Of a stretch of DNA of 64,000 nucleotides, positions 37,211 through 46,900 are shown piece after piece; the first letter of the stretch is position 1, and each line of letters begins with the position of its first letter. The position numbers and the translations under genes were made by a program. The stretch covers positions 1,302,001 through 1,366,000 of the forward strand of contig CAWIMY010000007.1 of assembly GCA_963837355.1 (NCBI GenBank), written 5' to 3'. The notes under the pieces were generated by a model. That model saw only the letters and a program-made list of their open reading frames with translations, was not told where the DNA came from and did no database searches. The stretch is from Aureispira sp963837355. Its GTDB lineage: Bacteria; Bacteroidota; Bacteroidia; Chitinophagales; Saprospiraceae.

Positions 37211-37861
37211 ATGATGAACTATATAGCGGGTTGTTTACTCTTCTTTTTTTTAGGACTCTCTTCTGCACAGGCTGATTATTTAGCAACGCAGTTAGCGGCT
37301 ACTTCGGCACTGTCAGAAGAGGAATTCATGGAGCAGTTTTCCTACGAACAATTTTTAAAAGAAAGCACCGCGCGTTCTATAGAATATTATGAAGACATCG
37401 CGCGTTTATTAGACAACTACAACCGTCCAGCGGGCGTGTTTTTTCTTCAACTGGCAGAGCAGCAGTTGGCTGTTGAACCTATTGATATACAGAATTCTCG
37501 ACAATTACAACAGCAGCTACAGTTGGGACAGTTTTTAGTGCAACACGAACAACGGGAATTCCAGATTGCCAGTGATATTGTTTTTGAAAACTTGGCCGAA
37601 GAACTGGAACAGGGCTTCAAAAAAGGGGTGCTGGACAAGTCCGACACTGAAATAATGGCGATAGTAGAACAACTCAAAGCACAGGAATACGGTGTATCTA
37701 TTCCTGTCAGCGATATGGAAAAAGGGTTGCACCACCTTCAAAAGGGCAATTTGAAGTACATTTGGAGCCGTCTGTGGTTTGATCATCCTTTTTTGTGTGT
37801 ACTCGGTATCTTGGGTGGCTTGGTTCTACTTTATTTTTTTATCAAAAAAATTAGACAATAA
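37211..37861 (+). CDS. Exported helical protein with C-terminal membrane anchor (216 aa)
   Basis: The start at ATG 37211 (or 37214) gives a signal peptide (MNYIAGCLLFFFLGLSSAQA). The body is helical, Gln/Glu-rich, and the C terminus has a transmembrane helix (FLCVLGILGGLVLLYFFI) followed by a short basic tail, so it is a periplasmic protein anchored in the inner membrane. Its stop TAA shares its last A with the ATG of the next gene (37861), indicating translational coupling. No family is recognised. Confidence 0.75.
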   Translation: MMNYIAGCLLFFFLGLSSAQADYLATQLAATSALSEEEFMEQFSYEQFLKESTARSIEYYEDIARLLDNYNRPAGVFFLQLAEQQLAVEPIDIQNSRQLQQQLQLGQFLVQHEQREFQIASDIVFENLAEELEQGFKKGVLDKSDTEIMAIVEQLKAQEYGVSIPVSDMEKGLHHLQKGNLKYIWSRLWFDHPFLCVLGILGGLVLLYFFIKKIRQ

Positions 37862-38777
37862 TGACTCTACGATCTACAAAAATAACTTGGATAGGCGCTA
37901 TCGCTTTGGCTGCTTTTAGCTTACTCTCTTTCTCGACAACCGACGTGTTAAATTATGGAGAAGGGTATACAGGGAGCGACAAAAAAAGCTTTAAAAATGG
38001 CAACGCTACCATTTATACCCTACAGGAAGACTACGATGAAGTTGGGCATTCTATTTGGTTAAGCCGAAGCTCTAAAAGGATGAATGCCGCTTATTTTTCG
38101 GCAGGAGATGTGTACGGCAACCACCAAAAATGGAGCAAAGGCAAAGACGTATTTTTGACTTGTAGTGGTGCATTTTCGGATGATTTACAAAAAACAGCAG
38201 GGGCATTGCCTGTTGGTATCAACATAGAAAATGGCTATGCCAAAAATAGAAAGGTCAAAAAAGATGGCATGGATGCGTTAGTCATTGTGTATGCTACAGG
38301 CGGCATTGTCGTCTCTGATTTGACACAAGGTGATTTGTATCTAAATAGCTTAGGCAAAAAACTAGACATTCGTCAAAGCACGACCGATAAATACGACTTT
38401 TTGGCTTGGCCGAAGAGGAAAAGGCAACCGTGTTTCAGACGCAATTATTGGCGTATAAAAATAAGCTAACGATTGATGCTAGAGGGCGTAAAAATAAGCG
38501 AGAACGCCGCTTCTTGGCGTTGGCTACTACTAGTGGCGGCGAGTTGTACCACATTATTTTTGATTTGCCCGAAGGCGCGTATTTATACGATGGCGCGAAA
38601 AAAGCACTGAGATATCTCCAAGATTTGAGCATGGATGTTACTGCCTTGTTGAATTTGGATACAGGCGCTTACAATGTATTAGAAGTGAATACAGGCGATG
38701 ATTCGGTAGACCGCGAATTGAAGGGCGAGACGAGCATTAGCAGTGCCGTGAATTTATTGAGTTATTATTATAATTAG
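37861..38777 (+). pseudogene. NAGPA-like (phosphodiester glycosidase-like) exported protein, -1 frameshifted
   Basis: Two adjacent frames make one protein. Frame A starts at ATG 37861 with a signal peptide (ITWIGAIALAAFSLLSFSTT) and is good to about 38405 (DKYDFLA). Frame B continues from about 38406 (LAEEEKATVFQTQLLAYKNK) to TAG 38777. The join needs a -1 shift near GACTTTTTGGCT. Joined, ~305 aa show AAYFSAG, GINIENGYAK and LLNLDTGAYNVLEV, parallel to the MNGGMY, IENG and LYLDG motifs of the next two genes. Inactivating mutation, sequence error or recoding are all possible. Confidence 0.65.
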
Positions 38778-38791
38778 TAAGTAAAAGCACC

Positions 38792-39592
38792 ATGATTAGA
38801 CGGCTTTTTTTAGGAAGTTGTATCCTGCTTTTGTTATTGGGGGCACAGGAAAAAACTCCTGCCATCACTACAACTACTTTCCTCACCCATCGAATCGTAG
38901 CATGGAAGGAGAAGCCTTATTTGCTCGTTGAAGTAGCGCCGTCACAACTGCATTTTTTCCTAGAAGATGCCCAACAAGAGAAGTTTAGAAGCTTTGCTAA
39001 GTTGGAGCGTTTTGTACAACAGCGCGGACAAAAATTACTATTTGCCATGAATGGCGGGATGTATTTGCCTGCCCAAGACAATGAACCACAAGGCCTGTAC
39101 ATCGAAAATGGGAAAGAGCGCACGACTTTGAATGAAATTACGAACCATCGCCCTATTAAAACGAATTTTTACTTGCATCCGAATGGTGTCTTTTATATAG
39201 AACAAACGGGCAAAGCGCGCGTAGTTAGCAATGCCACCTTTCAGCAAGAACGACAAGCGGCCGTGCTTCCTTCTATAAAGTATGCGACACAATCGGGCCC
39301 CATGCTGGTGATTAATAATCAATTGCACCCCGCTTTTACTCCCCATTCTAAGAATGTTCATTATAGAAATGCCGTAGGTGTCTTACCGAATGGAAATATC
39401 TGTTTGGTTTTGTCCCAAGAAAAGGTTTGTTTTCACGAACTCGCGACGCTTTTTAAAGAATACCTAAGTTGCACCAATGCCCTGTATTTGGACGGCTATG
39501 TATCTAGGGTGTATTATCCAATACTGGAAAGGTACAATAAGCCTCAAATAGGAGATTTTGGGGTCATTATGGCCGTGACTAAGGACAATTGA
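38792..39592 (+). CDS. Phosphodiester glycosidase family protein (NAGPA/DUF2233)
   Basis: A 266-aa exported protein with signal peptide (MIRRLFLGSCILLLLLGAQE). Family motifs are FAMNGGMY, PQGLYIENG, YLHPNGVFYI, ATQSGPMLVINNQ, RNAVGVLPNG and ALYLDGYVSRVY. NAGPA-domain proteins cleave GlcNAc-1-phosphodiesters in the animal enzyme, and bacterial members are thought to act on cell-envelope or spore-wall phosphodiester sugars. It starts 14 bp after the preceding gene and has a paralogue directly downstream. Confidence 0.88.
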   Translation: MIRRLFLGSCILLLLLGAQEKTPAITTTTFLTHRIVAWKEKPYLLVEVAPSQLHFFLEDAQQEKFRSFAKLERFVQQRGQKLLFAMNGGMYLPAQDNEPQGLYIENGKERTTLNEITNHRPIKTNFYLHPNGVFYIEQTGKARVVSNATFQQERQAAVLPSIKYATQSGPMLVINNQLHPAFTPHSKNVHYRNAVGVLPNGNICLVLSQEKVCFHELATLFKEYLSCTNALYLDGYVSRVYYPILERYNKPQIGDFGVIMAVTKDN

Positions 39593-39622
39593 TAGACTAC
39601 TCCAACACAAAAAGAGAAGGCA

Positions 39623-40672
39623 ATGAAGCTAGGTATAGGGAGCTGGATACTGCTATGGGCAGCGTTTGGGTGTCAACAAAAAATTTCCCACAAAACTGAA
39701 CCGTTAGCACTACAGCAAGTAGAACAGTTGGCAACGGATACAGGGCAGATAGCGCTGGATTCGTCCATCGTAGACAGCTTGGGAAAGCCCCTGAGTTGGT
39801 TTGAGGTGACCAGCCCGTACCGAGAACTATTTGCGCCCTCAACGGCCTATGAAACCCCCATTACCGTTTATACAGTGCACTTAGACACGGCTACCATAAC
39901 GCTGCTCAATGGGCGTTATCGCAGCCTAGCTACGGTTAACAAGCAGTACCCCAAAGCATACTTGATGCTCACCAACGGAGGGATGTTTCATCCAAAAGGT
40001 GACCCTGTTGGCTTATTTTTGAGCGATAGCGGGCAGGTGCAGGGCGTCAATACCACAACGGGCTATGGCAATTTTTTTTTACAGCCCAATGGGGTTTTTT
40101 ATCTTACCAAAAGCGGCCAAGCAGGTGTATTAGAAACGCAAGTTTTTTTGGATTCTATTTATAACAAAGAAACGCCGCTGCAATTAGCGACCCAATCAGG
40201 GCCTATGTTGGTAATCAATGGGCAGTACCACCCAAAATTTAGAGCCGAATCAACCAATAAATATATCCGAAGTGGGGTAGGCGTGACGGACAGTCAAGAA
40301 GTCGTGTTTATCCTCTCTGACCGCGTGGTCAATCTACATACGTTTGCTAGAATGTTTATAGAAAAAGGTTGTCGCAATGCGCTGTACTTAGATGGTGCTA
40401 TTTCTTCGATGTACATCCGAGATAGAGCCGATGACGTGAATCAGTTTAGAACGAATTACGGGCCTATTATTGGTGTTTATGCCAAAACGGATACCGTGGT
40501 TCCCACTCCTCTCTTGATAGATAGTGCTGCGAGGAGCCGCCCAGTAGTGGACAGTATTCCAATAGTTCGCGCCGCTATTCTTAGTGGTACTCCTTTATTA
40601 GATAGTTTGCCCCCTGCTTCCCCTTCCGATAGTCTTTCACCACCAAATTTATCCAATGATGCTACCAATTAA
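39623..40672 (+). CDS. Lipoprotein with phosphodiester glycosidase (NAGPA/DUF2233) domain
   Basis: A 349-aa paralogue of the previous gene with a lipoprotein signal (MKLGIGSWILLWAAFGC, lipobox AFGC, Cys17). The domain at ~85-285 has LTNGGMFHPKGDPVGLFLSD, LQPNGVFYL, ATQSGPMLVING, SGVGVTD and ALYLDGAISSMYI. A Pro/Ser-rich tail of ~60 residues follows. It should sit on the periplasmic or outer face. The next gene starts inside its last codons (17-bp overlap). Confidence 0.88.
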   Translation: MKLGIGSWILLWAAFGCQQKISHKTEPLALQQVEQLATDTGQIALDSSIVDSLGKPLSWFEVTSPYRELFAPSTAYETPITVYTVHLDTATITLLNGRYRSLATVNKQYPKAYLMLTNGGMFHPKGDPVGLFLSDSGQVQGVNTTTGYGNFFLQPNGVFYLTKSGQAGVLETQVFLDSIYNKETPLQLATQSGPMLVINGQYHPKFRAESTNKYIRSGVGVTDSQEVVFILSDRVVNLHTFARMFIEKGCRNALYLDGAISSMYIRDRADDVNQFRTNYGPIIGVYAKTDTVVPTPLLIDSAARSRPVVDSIPIVRAAILSGTPLLDSLPPASPSDSLSPPNLSNDATN

Positions 40673-41894
40673 CCAATACTTTTTCACGCTGTTGCTAATT
40701 TTTTGTTTAGGACATTACAGCCAAGCACAAGGCAGTAAAAAAGGCTTAGTGGCGCACTATTTATTCAATGCCGATGCCCAAGATATTAGTGGCAACCAGA
40801 ATAATGGCGTGCTAAATGGCGGAGTGTTTACTACTAAAGACCGCTTTGGAAACGAATGCGGTGCGATGCAATTCAACGGTACCGACGGCTACATTCATGT
40901 CCCCCATTCTAAGAGTTTGAGTGCGCCTCAATCGGCCTATACCATTGCCCTTTGGTTCAAGGCCTCCGATGGTTCGGAATACTCCGATTTGCAGTGGATG
41001 ACCATTTGTTGTAAGTCTAATATCCGCGAAGAAAACGACGCCAGTCCTCAATTTCGCTTACAATCGACGCGTTATACGGTGTCGATGAATACCGATTTCA
41101 CGGAGAATTTTGACCACAACATCAAATTTGACCAATGGTACCATTATGCAGTGACTTACGATGGTACCTATTGTCGGGTATATTTGGATAATAAGGAAAT
41201 TGTAAGCTGGATTTATCGCACCAAGTTTTCACCCAATCAGTTGGCAATGGAAATTGGCCGCGATTTGCCAGGCAATATTGAGTACTTTTGTGGGGTGATG
41301 GACGAATTGTACATTTATGATCGGGCGCTGAGTCCACAAGAAGTAACGGAGTTGTATCAAAATGAGAGCGAACGCACGTCGCCCAAACCTTGCGGCAATA
41401 GCCCAGCCGTAACCACGCCTAAGAAAAAGTCGATTCCTAAAAAAGGAACAACCAACAACCCACAACAGCAAATCGCCACTAATTTGCCCCACAACAACGA
41501 AGATCCTTGCTCGAACCATCCTAGTGTCGTTAATGAAGACACCCTAGAGTACCAGCAAACGGTGGTTGTGAATAGCCCTAATGTCAAGTTGTTATTTTAT
41601 GATGGGGAAAAGGAAGACGGCGATATTGTATCGGTTAATTTTAATGGAGCATGGGTATTGGAACGCTACCGATTGAGAAAAAAAACAAGCCAAACCCCTC
41701 GGCAGTTGAATTTGAGTTTGATTCCCAATTTTGAGAATTACATCTTCACCAAAGCGTGGAACTTAGGAACGATTCCACCCAACACCTTGACCGTAGAAAT
41801 TGTAGACCTCAGCGGCAACGAACCCCCCAAGATTGTCAACATCAAATCCAACATTGGAAGAAGCGGCGCCATCAAATTGGTTTACCAGCCTTAG
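40656..41894 (+). CDS. Exported LamG (concanavalin-like) domain protein
   Basis: A 412-aa protein with signal peptide (MLPINQYFFTLLLIFCLGHY, then SQAQ). The LamG/concanavalin fold covers ~25-235: LVAHYLFNADAQDISGNQNN, MQFNGTDGYIHV, YTIALWFKASDG, YHYAVTYDGTYCRVYLDNKE, FCGVMDELYIYDRAL. A Lys/Pro/Asn-rich linker leads to a C-terminal beta domain (VVNSPNVKLLFYDGEKEDGD). It probably binds glycans at the surface, in keeping with the glycosidase-like neighbours. Confidence 0.88.
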   Translation: MMLPINQYFFTLLLIFCLGHYSQAQGSKKGLVAHYLFNADAQDISGNQNNGVLNGGVFTTKDRFGNECGAMQFNGTDGYIHVPHSKSLSAPQSAYTIALWFKASDGSEYSDLQWMTICCKSNIREENDASPQFRLQSTRYTVSMNTDFTENFDHNIKFDQWYHYAVTYDGTYCRVYLDNKEIVSWIYRTKFSPNQLAMEIGRDLPGNIEYFCGVMDELYIYDRALSPQEVTELYQNESERTSPKPCGNSPAVTTPKKKSIPKKGTTNNPQQQIATNLPHNNEDPCSNHPSVVNEDTLEYQQTVVVNSPNVKLLFYDGEKEDGDIVSVNFNGAWVLERYRLRKKTSQTPRQLNLSLIPNFENYIFTKAWNLGTIPPNTLTVEIVDLSGNEPPKIVNIKSNIGRSGAIKLVYQP

Positions 41895-41949
41895 CAGAGC
41901 GGTGAAAAAATACAGGAAGAGTTGTACTTTAGAAGAAAAATATTGCACC

Positions 41950-42849
41950 ATGTCCAGTTTTTCCTACCACTTCGTTCGCTTTATTATAAAATTAAAAGGC
42001 CTCAAAAAGATCTTTTCTCAAGATCCCATGCCTTATGCCCAACTCCGAAAAGACGACGTTTACACGCCCTCTAAGTGGCCGTTGAAGGGCTGCGAAGCGC
42101 GCCCTTTTAACATATTGGACAGCACGATAACCGCTATCAACGCCCCCACTGCAAAGCACGGCGACTACTTGCTGCTGCACTGCCCAGGAGGGGCGTTTGT
42201 CAGTGGCCCCAATGCTACGGCATGGGACACAGTGGTCTCCCTAGCCAAGCGTACAGGCATCACGGTTTGGGTGGTCAATTATCCTAAAGCCCCTGAATAC
42301 AAACTGAGTGATGTCGCTACCAACCTCGATGCCATTTATCAAGAAGCACGAACCCAATATGCCCCTGAAAAAATTCTATTGATGGGCGACTCGGCAGGCG
42401 GCCATATTATTCTAACGCTTCTTTTGCGCCTGTTGGAAAAAGGCCAGCCTTTGCCCCAGCAGCTCATTACTATTTGCCCTGTGGTTGAATTTGGGCTCAC
42501 CAATCCAGCCATTGCGGCCATTGATCCGCTTGATCCTATGCTGAGCACGGTGGGTATTCGCTCCGCGAATCGCTTTGCTTTGGGGGAGCTTTCGATAGAA
42601 GATCCACAAGTTTCACCCTTGTATGGCAATTTTGAAGGCGCTCCGCCCATTACCTTTTTCCTAGCCGAACACGATGTTTTATATCCTGATGGGCTGTTGT
42701 TGGCAGAAAAAATGCGCGCGGCGGGCATCGCGGTGGATATTATTATCGGGAAGGGGATGCTGCACGTTTGGCCTGTGTTGCCATTTATGAAGGAGGCAAG
42801 GGTGGCTTTGGGGCAGATAGAGGCGCTTATTGCTCGGGCGATAGGGTAG
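41950..42849 (+). CDS. Alpha/beta hydrolase of the hormone-sensitive lipase (HSL) family
   Basis: Starting at ATG 41950 (MSSFSYHFVRFIIKLKGLKK) the protein is 299 aa. It has the nucleophile motif GDSAGG, an oxyanion-hole element HCPGGAF replacing the usual HGGG, acid in EHDVLYPDG and His in GMLHVWPVLP. There is no signal peptide, so it is a cytoplasmic carboxylesterase or lipase; the substrate is unknown. The frame remains open upstream into the previous gene but without homology. Confidence 0.9.
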   Translation: MSSFSYHFVRFIIKLKGLKKIFSQDPMPYAQLRKDDVYTPSKWPLKGCEARPFNILDSTITAINAPTAKHGDYLLLHCPGGAFVSGPNATAWDTVVSLAKRTGITVWVVNYPKAPEYKLSDVATNLDAIYQEARTQYAPEKILLMGDSAGGHIILTLLLRLLEKGQPLPQQLITICPVVEFGLTNPAIAAIDPLDPMLSTVGIRSANRFALGELSIEDPQVSPLYGNFEGAPPITFFLAEHDVLYPDGLLLAEKMRAAGIAVDIIIGKGMLHVWPVLPFMKEARVALGQIEALIARAIG

Positions 42850-42942
42850 TGTTGCAAAACGGCTAAACTACCGCTACCCCCACAAAAAAAAGAGCCACCC
42901 CAACAGGCAGCTCTAATTATTCTAATTCTTATAACGGTCGTC

Positions 42943-43443
42943 TTATACGTTTAACTGACCTTCTTCGCCCAAATCGGGTTCATTGCCTGTGACGGCACCT
43001 TTGGCGATTTGTAGCATGGAAATTAATTTACCGTACTTGCTATCCCAGTAATGTACATCCTGTGGATCCACTTTGATGGCGCTAACATTGGGATCATCTA
43101 TACCATCAAACCAGTTGTCATCCGCCGAGGAATAGAGTTCTTCGATGACGGCTTTGTCGGTAGTGATACTGGCGCTTCCGAAAACGGTCATAAATGACAT
43201 GGTCTTGGGTTGGCCGTAGATAAGTTGTACCTGTGGGTTGTTGTTAATGTGGGTGTTGTGGTCGCTATCCCTAGCACTCAAAAACCAAATGTTGCCCGAT
43301 TTATCGACCATTTTGGTACTCATCGGAATGGTGTGAAAGGGCACCTGACCAAGGTTGGTAGCCATCATGGCAAAGTCTATAGATTCGGCCAACTCTTTAA
43401 GTTTAGCAACAGCTTCTTCGTTTTGCAAATTGTTGGTACTCAT
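42943..43443 (-). CDS. Pyridoxamine 5'-phosphate oxidase family protein (general stress protein 26-like)
   Basis: From ATG 43443 (MSTNNLQNEEAVAKLKELAE) it is 166 aa. The split-barrel FMN-binding pattern is evident: IDFAMMATNLGQVPFHTIPM, GNIWFLSARDS, NNPQVQLIYG and SFMTVFGSASI. These proteins bind flavin and are often stress-induced, with loosely known reductase or storage roles. It is convergent with the HSL esterase gene. Confidence 0.88.
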   Translation of the reverse strand: MSTNNLQNEEAVAKLKELAESIDFAMMATNLGQVPFHTIPMSTKMVDKSGNIWFLSARDSDHNTHINNNPQVQLIYGQPKTMSFMTVFGSASITTDKAVIEELYSSADDNWFDGIDDPNVSAIKVDPQDVHYWDSKYGKLISMLQIAKGAVTGNEPDLGEEGQLNV

Positions 43444-43931
43444 GTTCTTTTTGTGTGTTTGATTAGATAATAAGAGGCAGCTTGCAATGGGTCTAAAAGG
43501 GGAGGTTGTGTGTGTGCTCAACTGACTTATTGGGCAAAGCTGCTATTAACTACAACAGGATATTTGGGGCAATGTTTAGTATTTATAAAACTGATTTTTT
43601 TAGAAACCTTTGCTAGCAAGGGGTTTACTGTCTTATAAAAGAACGTTTTCAAGTTCTACGGCTTGGGGATCTTTGTGTCATTCTTATCCTACTTTAATGC
43701 AAGGAGCCGTAGAAAATAAAGTTGTAAGGAGGAGAAACAAGAGAAAAGAAAGAATACAGACTTGGTTTATTTAATATTTTTAATTAACTTGGCTAGGGTA
43801 AAATAATAGCGGGACAAGTTCTGCAAAATACTAGATTTGAGCCACCATTCCCCCGTATAGTTCGTTGTAATTCCTAGTCACTGCGTTGAGCTAGGCTACT
43901 TTTTTCATCCATCCTCAAAACACCCCTTCTT
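43444..43931. other. Long divergent intergenic region before the giant gene
   Basis: About 490 bp between the flavoprotein gene and the 5.4-kb gene. It is AT-rich in its centre (tttaatatttttaattaa near 43770). I see no coding frame, RNA or clear operator. Its length is in keeping with regulated expression of the large gene. Confidence 0.4.
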
Positions 43932-46900
43932 ATGAAAATAAGATTTTCTCCAGACAGCATTAGTCGAGAAGAGTTGGCAAAACTCAAAAAAGTACAGCCT
44001 GATCAGCTGTCTTCTACTGCGGTAGACAAGCATTTATTCAAATACAAAGCGTATAAAAAACAGCTGGAAAAGGATTTAATCAAAGCCAAGAAATTCATGG
44101 CAGAAGATCCTGAAGCTAGCTTGGAATTTTATTTGAGCGTAGAATACGATTATACCGATAAAGAAACCATGCCGTTGTTGGTCGTCGGCAAAGTGGCAGG
44201 GCAGTGGAAGAAATTCTTGAAAGACAGAATTTTACAACACAAAACCACCGATGCCGTAGGTTTGCTACGCTTTGACGACAGTAAAAAGGGAGAAACAGGC
44301 TTAAGCTATCTGGAACTGACGATTGAAAAAGGAAAACCCAAACAAAAGGTCATTAAAAAACTAATAGACAAATGGCTGATGCCAAGTGGCCTAGAAATTA
44401 GTTTTGGTGGAGAAGATATAGAGGAGGAAATTGTTCCAGAGGTAGAAAACCAGCCTGACTTAGCTGTAGAACTAGATGCCAATGACCGAGTACAAGGCTT
44501 GTTTTTGGCTTGGAAAGCAGGCAAGTATGCAGGCAAAGAAGAACAGAAAATTCGCCTCAAAATTAAGACCTACCTCGATAAGTGGCAGGAAAAATACACG
44601 GCACTCGATGAAGCCCAGCAGGCCAAAGTACAAATCAGAAAACAGCAGCACGATTATATGCTCGACGAGCTCGATCGTTATGAAGCACCCGAAGCGGCGG
44701 CCAGCGACAGCCCTGGCATCACAGGAATTGTATTAGAAGGAGGCGATGGAAAAACCACTTTGTCGCGCATTAATATAGCGGGCTTTGGGTTAGATGCACC
44801 TGGGAAGATAGACCAACTAAAAAAGACCAACTACAGCAAGCTCTACGCTGCTCTGGAGAGTTTTAACAAGGAAAAGGACTTAGAGCGTAAGCGCAAATTA
44901 TTTGATGGGGCGTTGAGCATGATAGAAAAATGGGTGGCGCATCACAAGAAAGATAAAGTCTCGACCGATAAAACGAAACAACAGTTGCGGGGTTTAGAAG
45001 ACATCTTTCAGGCTTACCAAGGCTTCATGACCAACTATGAAGGCGCGCGCTTAGATACGAGCCACCAAAGTACCCACCAAGATTCGCAAGGCCTTACAGG
45101 AACCAAAACGTTATTTGACGCAACCGCAGGCAATAAAAAATCCAGCGAGCAAGCCAAGGATGTGCGCGATGCCACTGTTGATGATCGGGCGGTTCGCTTG
45201 GCGCAATTTTTACAACGTGGAAAAGCGTCTGACGACGATAAAACCTTTGGGGCAGTCATGAAATGGATGGCAGACAACATCTACGAGGAGCTAGAAGGTA
45301 AATATATACTAGCGACACAACAAGAATTCAACAAGAAATCGACGCTCGTAAGCGATGTGATTTCTGTCTTTGGGGTAGGAAGTTTGCGGACACGCTACCT
45401 CTTGGATAAACTTAAAGGGGAGGAGTCCAGCTACGCTAAATTAGCGTTTGCATTGGGTCTGATGGGCAACACGTGGTTGCGCACTGTGGTGACTCTAGGT
45501 ACTAGTGATACCATTGAGCGAGAGGATGCCATGGGTTTGATTATCAAAGGCTACTCAGCAGAAGCCATACAGGAATTACTAGATTCGGAGGCTAGTAAAA
45601 GTACGTTTGAAGGGGCGATTGCACAGTATTTGCGAGACAAACACCCCAATATGCGTCGCCAAATAGAGGCGCACTTAGGCGTTCAAAAAGCACGTGAAAC
45701 CGATAACCCTGAGGAATTGAACCGCGCCAATGATGCTTATTTAACGAGTACCATTAACCGTTTGCGCAAAGAGGGAACGTTGGGCAAAAAGCTAGACAAA
45801 TGTCTCTTGCTCCAAGAAATTACGCGCTGGTTGGAAAATGCCTCGGACGAAGAACGAGCCGCTATGTTGAGCGAGCGCAGTAACTTTATGACTACTCTCA
45901 CTGATATGTCGGGTACCTTTAGTTATTCAGGCATTGACAAAGGTGATTTGGCCTTTATCAAAGAAAAACTAAGCGCTCCAAAAGACCTACCCGACAACAA
46001 AAAAACCAACGTAGCTTTTGACCATTTAAAAGCCTTAGCAGAGCAACAGAGTACTAAGAATTTCATATCGCGCTGGAAACAGGACAAAGATATTGGAAAG
46101 CAATTTCAAGCAGTATTATTTGATGCCGATATTAAAGATCCGCAAAAAGCGGCAGTCGCTAAATTTTGTTCGGACGATCAATTTCAGCGTTGGCAAGCCA
46201 TTGACGAGGAGCTAGCAAAAGGCGTGGCGCAAGACCAAGAAAAAATCTTGAACGAAGAGCGGGACGCGATTTTTAAAGTCGCGCACGATGGGGTGCAAGG
46301 CTTGATGGATCGGGCGCAAGTCAACTATGACATTCAAAAAGAAATCATCGAAACGCTGTACTCTAATGGTGCCAAAGGTGCGGTCTATCAAGAATTGGTA
46401 GGCATGGCCAAAGGGCGCATTCCTGTCGTCAATTTTGGGAAAGATGTCCGTTTAGTACTAGCGAAATTAGACCCCGACGATAAGCAATTAGCGGCGATCA
46501 AAGCCGATAAAGAGCTGATGGAGCTTTTACAAGCCAAAGTATTGGGTAGAATGGGGCTGAAAAGTAACCAAAAACAATGGACGGTTATCGTTAAAAAATT
46601 AGGCCTCCAACCGCCACTATCCGAAGTTACACTCAAATCAGAACAGCTGGAACAACAGCGCGATGTAGACCGTTTTAAAGACAAACGCCGTGAAAACCGA
46701 GTGAACCGTGCGAAATTGCAAAACAAAGAAGAGTTAGCGAAGCAGGCCGCTGATACCGCCGAGCAAGAGAAACGCCCCGAATATTGGGCGGCGCGCTTAA
46801 TTACAGCCTACAAAAGCTCGCGCTTGACTACCGATGACCATGTGCTGTTGCAACTGTCGTACGAAGCGCAGAAAAAAGGTGTCGCGCTTGATGCGGTCTT

